From: SG8-30 sp963695155
GTDB lineage: Bacteria; Pseudomonadota; Gammaproteobacteria; Steroidobacterales; Steroidobacteraceae
Direction of reading: 5' to 3'
Length of the DNA: 64,000 nt
NCBI GenBank assembly: GCA_963695155.1
Contig: CAVOGD010000006.1
Location: 372,001-436,000 of the forward strand
The notes under the pieces were generated by a model. It searched no databases and had not been told where the DNA came from. It worked only from the letters and a program-made list of their open reading frames with translations. Shown one piece after another: positions 59,946 to 64,000 of the stretch (positions are counted from its first letter, which is position 1; each line of letters begins with the position of its first letter). Made by a program: the position numbers and the translations under genes.

Positions 59946-61826
59946 ATGCGCCGCGTGCGGGTCAAGGACATCTACCGGGAGCAGCAGGCCTTCGGCCTGC
60001 GGGTAATCATCGCCGCGGCCATCGTCGTGGTGTCGCTGGGGCTGGTGGCAGGGCGCCTGTTCTGGCTGCAGGTCGTGCGCTTCGACCATTACGCCGGGCT
60101 GTCGCAGGGCAACCGGGTCCGCATCGAGCCGCTGCCGCCGGACCGCGGGATGATCTTCGACCGTGCGGGCCGGCTGCTGGCCGAGAACACGCCCGCCTAC
60201 CAGCTGACCATCACGCGCGAGGAAGTGCGCAACCTCGACGCCACGCTCGCCCGCATGGTGGAGGTCGGGCTGCTGGAGGAGAGCGACCTCACGCGCGTCG
60301 GACAACTGCTGGGCTCGCGCCGCAGCTTCGAGGCCGTTCCGGTGCGCCTGCGGCTGACCGACGAGGAAGTGGGCCGTTACGCCGTGCACCGCCACGAGTT
60401 GCCCGGCGTGGATCTGGCCACGCGCGTCGCGCGTTTCTACCCTTATGGCCGGACCGGCGTGCACGTGCTGGGCTACGTCGGCTCCATCAGCGAAGACGAC
60501 CTGCAGCGCATCGACCCGGCCGACTATTTCGGCACGGTGACCATCGGCAAGACGGGCATCGAGCGGCACTACGAGTCCTCGCTGCACGGCGCGGGCGGGT
60601 TCCGCGAGGTGCTGGTCAATGCCGAGGGCCGCAGTGTCGCGGCGTTCGGCGAGACTTCGATGGAGCTGCGCGACAAACAACCGGTGGCGGGCGCCGACCT
60701 GGACCTGACGCTGGACATCGAGCTGCAGCGCGTGGCGGAGGAAGCCATGGCGGGACGCCGCGGCGCGGTCGTGGCGCTCGACCCGAGCAACGGCGACGTA
60801 CTGGTGTTCGCCAGCCTGCCGGACTTCGATCCCAACAAGTTCGCGCGGGGCATCTCGACGACCGACTACCGCGCGCTGACCGGCGACCCCGACCAGCCGC
60901 TGTACAACCGCGCACTGCGCGGCACCTATCCCCCGGGGTCGACGATCAAGCCGTTGATGGCGCTGGCCGGCCTCGAGAGCGGTGCCGTGTCGCCCCACGA
61001 CACCGAGTTCTGCGCCGGCTCGTTCCGCCTGCCTAATTCCTCGCACCGCTACCGCGACTGGAAAAAGGAAGGCCACGGCACCGTCGACATGCGGCAGGCC
61101 GTGATGGTCTCCTGCGACGTCTACTTCTACAACCTCGCGGTGTCCCTCGGCATCCAGCGCATCCACGACTTCATGGTGAAGATCGGCTTTGGCGTGCCGA
61201 CCGGCATCGACGTCGACGGCGAGCGTGCCGGCATCATGCCGTCGCCGGCCTGGAAGAAGAACGCCTTCTCGAAGCGGGAGATGCAGGTCTGGTTCCCGGG
61301 CGAGACCGTCATTGCGGGCATCGGCCAGGGCTACTGGACCGCCACGCCGCTGCAACTGGCGCACGCGACCGCCGTGCTGGCGACGCGCGGCAAGCATTTC
61401 CGGCCGCGCCTCGTGCGCGCGGTGCGCGACCCGGTGACCGGCGCCAGCAGCGTGCGCGCCCCCGTGCCCCTGCCCAGCGTCCAGCTCGGCAACGCCGCCA
61501 ACTGGGAGGTGATCGTGGACGCGATGGTCGCCGTCACGACCGGCGCGCAGGGCACCGCCGTGCGGGCGGCGCGGGGCGCCGCCTACACGATCGCCGGCAA
61601 GACCGGCACGGCGCAGGTGTACAGCGTCGGCCAGAAGGACAAGTACGACGAGAAGACGGTGGCCGAGCGGCTGCGCGACCACGCGCTGTTCGTGGCCTTC
61701 GCGCCCGCCCGCGAGCCGCGCCTCGTGGTCGCCGTGCTGGTCGAGAACGGCGGCCACGGCAGCTCGGCCGCGGCGCCGGTCGCGCGCGCGATATTCGACG
61801 CCTACCTGCAGGAGACGCCGCCATGA
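59946..61826 (+). CDS. mrdA: Penicillin-binding protein 2 (elongation transpeptidase)
   Basis: 626 residues. Membrane anchor (about 20-42), pedestal domain, and transpeptidase domain: nucleophile Ser near 331 in YPPGSTIKPLMALAGL, SCD triad in MVSCDVYFYNLAV, and KTGTAQV near 552. The D,D-transpeptidase of the Rod complex, paired with RodA encoded next (ATGA overlap). Confidence 0.96.
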   Translation: MRRVRVKDIYREQQAFGLRVIIAAAIVVVSLGLVAGRLFWLQVVRFDHYAGLSQGNRVRIEPLPPDRGMIFDRAGRLLAENTPAYQLTITREEVRNLDATLARMVEVGLLEESDLTRVGQLLGSRRSFEAVPVRLRLTDEEVGRYAVHRHELPGVDLATRVARFYPYGRTGVHVLGYVGSISEDDLQRIDPADYFGTVTIGKTGIERHYESSLHGAGGFREVLVNAEGRSVAAFGETSMELRDKQPVAGADLDLTLDIELQRVAEEAMAGRRGAVVALDPSNGDVLVFASLPDFDPNKFARGISTTDYRALTGDPDQPLYNRALRGTYPPGSTIKPLMALAGLESGAVSPHDTEFCAGSFRLPNSSHRYRDWKKEGHGTVDMRQAVMVSCDVYFYNLAVSLGIQRIHDFMVKIGFGVPTGIDVDGERAGIMPSPAWKKNAFSKREMQVWFPGETVIAGIGQGYWTATPLQLAHATAVLATRGKHFRPRLVRAVRDPVTGASSVRAPVPLPSVQLGNAANWEVIVDAMVAVTTGAQGTAVRAARGAAYTIAGKTGTAQVYSVGQKDKYDEKTVAERLRDHALFVAFAPAREPRLVVAVLVENGGHGSSAAAPVARAIFDAYLQETPP

Positions 61827-62959
61827 GCGGCCCGACCTTCGGCATCTCGGGACCCGGCCCGGACGTCGGCCGCGGCGGGCGCGCGCTCAAGACCCTGCAC
61901 CTCGACGGGCCATTGCTGCTGCTGATCGCGGTGATCGCGGCGTTCGGCGCCCTCGTCCTGTACAGCGCGGCGGGCGGCAGCTTCGCCCTGTGGACCCGGC
62001 AGCTGCTGCGGCTCGGCATCGCGGTCGCCGTGTTGCTGGTGCTGGCGCAGGTTCCGCCACGCTTCCTGCGCCTGCTGACGCCGCCGGCCTACGTCGCGGG
62101 CCTGCTGCTGCTGGTTGCGGTGGAACTGATCGGGGACTTCGGCAAGGGCGCCCAGCGCTGGCTGGACCTGGGAGTGGTGCGCTTCCAGCCCTCCGAGCTC
62201 ATGAAGCTGGCGGTGCCGATGATGTGCGCCTGGTACCTGCACGACCGCGTGCTGCCCGCCTCGCTGCGGCACACGCTGGTGGTGCTGCTGATCGTGCTGG
62301 TGCCGACCCTGATGATCGCCGCGCAGCCGGACCTCGGCACCGCGCTGCTGGTGGCGGTCGCCGGCCTGCTGGTGCTGTTCCTGGCGGGCCTGCGCTGGCG
62401 CTACATCCTCGGCATGCTCGCCGTGGCGGCGGCCGCCGCGCCGCTCGCCTGGCACTTCATGCACGACTACCAGCGGCGTCGCGTGCTGACCCTGCTGGGC
62501 CAGCAGGACGACCCGCTCGGCGCCGGCTACCACATCATCCAGTCGCAGATCGCGATCGGCTCGGGCGGCGTGTTCGGCAAGGGCTGGATGCAGGGCAGCC
62601 AGGCGCAACTCGAGTTCCTGCCGGAGCGCTCGACCGACTTCATCTTCTCGGTCATCGGCGAGGAACTCGGCCTGCTGGGCCAGTTGCTGCTGCTGGCGCT
62701 GTACCTGGCGCTGATCGGCCGCTGCCTGTACCTGGCCAACCGCTGCAACAGCACCTTCAGCCGCCTCGTCGCCGGCAGCATCGCGTTGACCTTCTTCGTC
62801 TACGTATTCGTCAACGCCGGCATGGTGACGGGCCTGCTGCCGGTGGTCGGCGTGCCGCTGCCGCTGGTCAGCTACGGCGGGACCTCGATGGTGACCCTGC
62901 TGGCGGGATTCGGCATCCTCATGAGCCTGCACGGCCACCGCCAGCTCGTACGCTCGTGA
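61823..62959 (+). CDS. rodA: Rod-shape SEDS glycosyltransferase RodA
   Basis: 378 residues, ten predicted membrane helices. AAQPDLGTALLVAVAG, QSQIAIGSGGVFGKGWMQG, EFLPERSTDFIFSVIGEELG and PLPLVSYGGTSMVTLLAGFG are SEDS signatures. Polymerises lipid II for lateral wall growth. Confidence 0.96.
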   Translation: MSGPTFGISGPGPDVGRGGRALKTLHLDGPLLLLIAVIAAFGALVLYSAAGGSFALWTRQLLRLGIAVAVLLVLAQVPPRFLRLLTPPAYVAGLLLLVAVELIGDFGKGAQRWLDLGVVRFQPSELMKLAVPMMCAWYLHDRVLPASLRHTLVVLLIVLVPTLMIAAQPDLGTALLVAVAGLLVLFLAGLRWRYILGMLAVAAAAAPLAWHFMHDYQRRRVLTLLGQQDDPLGAGYHIIQSQIAIGSGGVFGKGWMQGSQAQLEFLPERSTDFIFSVIGEELGLLGQLLLLALYLALIGRCLYLANRCNSTFSRLVAGSIALTFFVYVFVNAGMVTGLLPVVGVPLPLVSYGGTSMVTLLAGFGILMSLHGHRQLVRS

Positions 62960-63963
62960 CATCCCGCCGCACCGCCGCCGCACTCCTGCTCGCGCCCTGG
63001 CTCCTGTTGCCGGCCGCGCGGCCCGCCCTCGCCCTCGACCTGACGCGCGAGGACGTGCGCGGCTTCATCGGCGAGATGCAGCAGCGCCACGGCCTCGAGC
63101 GCGCCTGGCTGGAGCAGTTGCTGGCCGACGCAGCCGACCAGCCGCGCATCATCGAGCTGATCAGCCGGCCGGCGGAGCGCGTCCGGCCGTGGCACGAGTA
63201 CCGCGCCCACTTCCTCACCGAGCAACGGGTCGCCGAGGGCGCGCAGTTCTGGGCAACGCACCGCACGCGCCTGGCCGCCATCGAACGCGACACCGGAGTG
63301 GACGCGGCGATCATCGTCGCCATCATCGGCATCGAGACGTTCTACGGGCGCATCACGGGCGGCTTCCGGGTGCTGGACGCGCTCACGACGCTGGCCTTCG
63401 ACTATCCGCCGCGCAGCGGCTACTTCCGCGGCGAACTCGAGCAGTTCCTGCTGCTGACCCGCGAGGAACGCGTGGCGGCCCGCAACGTGAAGGGCTCGTA
63501 CGCGGGCGCCATGGGCGCCCCGCAGTTCATGCCGCGCAGTTATCGCGCCTATGCGGTCGATGGCGACGGGGACGGCCGGCGCGACCTGTGGGGAAGCTGG
63601 CACGACGTGCTCGCCAGCGTTGCCAACTACCTGGCCGCGCACGGCTGGCGAGCGGGCGAAGCGGCTACCGCGCCCGCCGAGTTGTGGTTCCCCGACGCGG
63701 AGGGCCTGGTGGCGGGCAGCCTGCAGGCCAACGAGACCGTGCAGTCGCTGCGCGACAAGGGCCTGTTGTTCGAGTCGGGGCTGGCCGGCGATGCGCCTGC
63801 CCTGTTCATCGGCGTGGCGGGTCGCGACGGGCCGGAGTTGCGGGCCGGCTTCCACAACTTCACGGTGATCACCCGTTACAACCGCAGCGTGCTGTACGCC
63901 CTCGCGGTCGAGGACCTCGGCCGGGCCGTCGCGGCGCGCGCAGCCCTGGCCGGCGGCCCGTGA
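62956..63963 (+). CDS. mltB: Lytic murein transglycosylase B
   Basis: 335 residues, GTG 62956 overlapping the rodA stop (GTGA). Signal peptide about 1-22 without an obvious lipobox. SLT_2 domain with catalytic Glu in IIGIETFYGRITGGF (about 126), SYAGAMGAPQFMPRSYRAYAVD and WHDVLASVANYLAAHGW. Cleaves glycan strands to make room for growth. Confidence 0.94.
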   Translation: MTSRRTAAALLLAPWLLLPAARPALALDLTREDVRGFIGEMQQRHGLERAWLEQLLADAADQPRIIELISRPAERVRPWHEYRAHFLTEQRVAEGAQFWATHRTRLAAIERDTGVDAAIIVAIIGIETFYGRITGGFRVLDALTTLAFDYPPRSGYFRGELEQFLLLTREERVAARNVKGSYAGAMGAPQFMPRSYRAYAVDGDGDGRRDLWGSWHDVLASVANYLAAHGWRAGEAATAPAELWFPDAEGLVAGSLQANETVQSLRDKGLLFESGLAGDAPALFIGVAGRDGPELRAGFHNFTVITRYNRSVLYALAVEDLGRAVAARAALAGGP

Positions 63964-64000
63964 GAAGCCTCCGCAGCATCGTCCTGTGCGCCGTGGCCGC
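63960..64000 (+). CDS. rlpA: Start of next gene, probably rlpA (3'-truncated)
   Basis: GTG 63960 overlaps the mltB stop (GTGA) and reads MRSLRSIVLCAVA, like the start of a signal peptide. In Gammaproteobacteria rlpA usually follows mltB in this cluster. Only 13 codons are visible, so the name rests on synteny. Confidence 0.4.
   Translation, partial: MRSLRSIVLCAVA

Overview
The window comes from a GC-rich gammaproteobacterial chromosome. Gene order is classical for that class: lolB-ispE-tRNA-Gln-prs-rplY-pth-ychF runs divergently from hemA-prfA-prmC, gatCAB is divergent from mreBCD-mrdA-rodA-mltB, and icd is followed by aceK. The isobranched-ketoacid genes, wax-ester synthase, TonB-dependent receptor and polyamine genes suggest a free-living, lipid-using member of a lineage such as Steroidobacterales, Nevskiales or Xanthomonadales. 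This placement is inference from gene content only; no rRNA gene is present.

Layout. 1-3.0 kb: 5'-truncated icd and aceK, the isocitrate branch-point switch. 3.0-8.1 kb: a leftward branched-chain ketoacid dehydrogenase operon (E1 alpha, E1 beta, E2, ilvE) divergent from an Lrp/AsnC regulator, with a 7-bp-arm palindrome between them. 8.2-16.5 kb: HDOD protein, ROK glucokinase, puuA/puuB-like polyamine catabolism, rlmL, aguB and a cupin. 16.6-19.6 kb: DUF6763-like protein, an APH/AAA fusion kinase, tandem UspA. 19.8-23.2 kb: tRNA-Met, a frameshifted WS/DGAT acyltransferase with a Lys-rich tail, and tryptophanase. 23.3-25.05 kb: a short lower-GC array of integron-type gene cassettes with two well-formed attC sites and no integrase in view. 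25.1-26.2 kb: methyltransferase followed by a frameshifted GNAT. 26.3-35.4 kb: a self-contained catabolic-looking locus: MFS and TonB receptor leftward, TetR then four tightly overlapping genes rightward (atypical KAS III fold enzyme, acyl-CoA ligase, alpha/beta hydrolase, PHB-depolymerase-like lipoprotein). 35.4-36.2 kb: lower-GC patch with a small lipoprotein, direct repeats and an IS91-type transposase remnant. 36.2-64 kb: CsgG-like secreted protein, then conserved housekeeping blocks (ychF to hemA/prfA/prmC, ppiB, mtgA, metF-metH, yqhA, gatCAB, mre/mrd/mltB and the first codons of a probable rlpA).

The parts most worth a second look are the cassette array at 23.37-25.05 kb, and the TetR-linked operon at 30.7-35.4 kb, whose KAS III-like enzyme keeps the active Cys but appears to lack the usual His/Asn partners. 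Several single-base frameshifts (about 20945, 25909 and within cassette 3) may be real decay or assembly errors; raw reads would decide.
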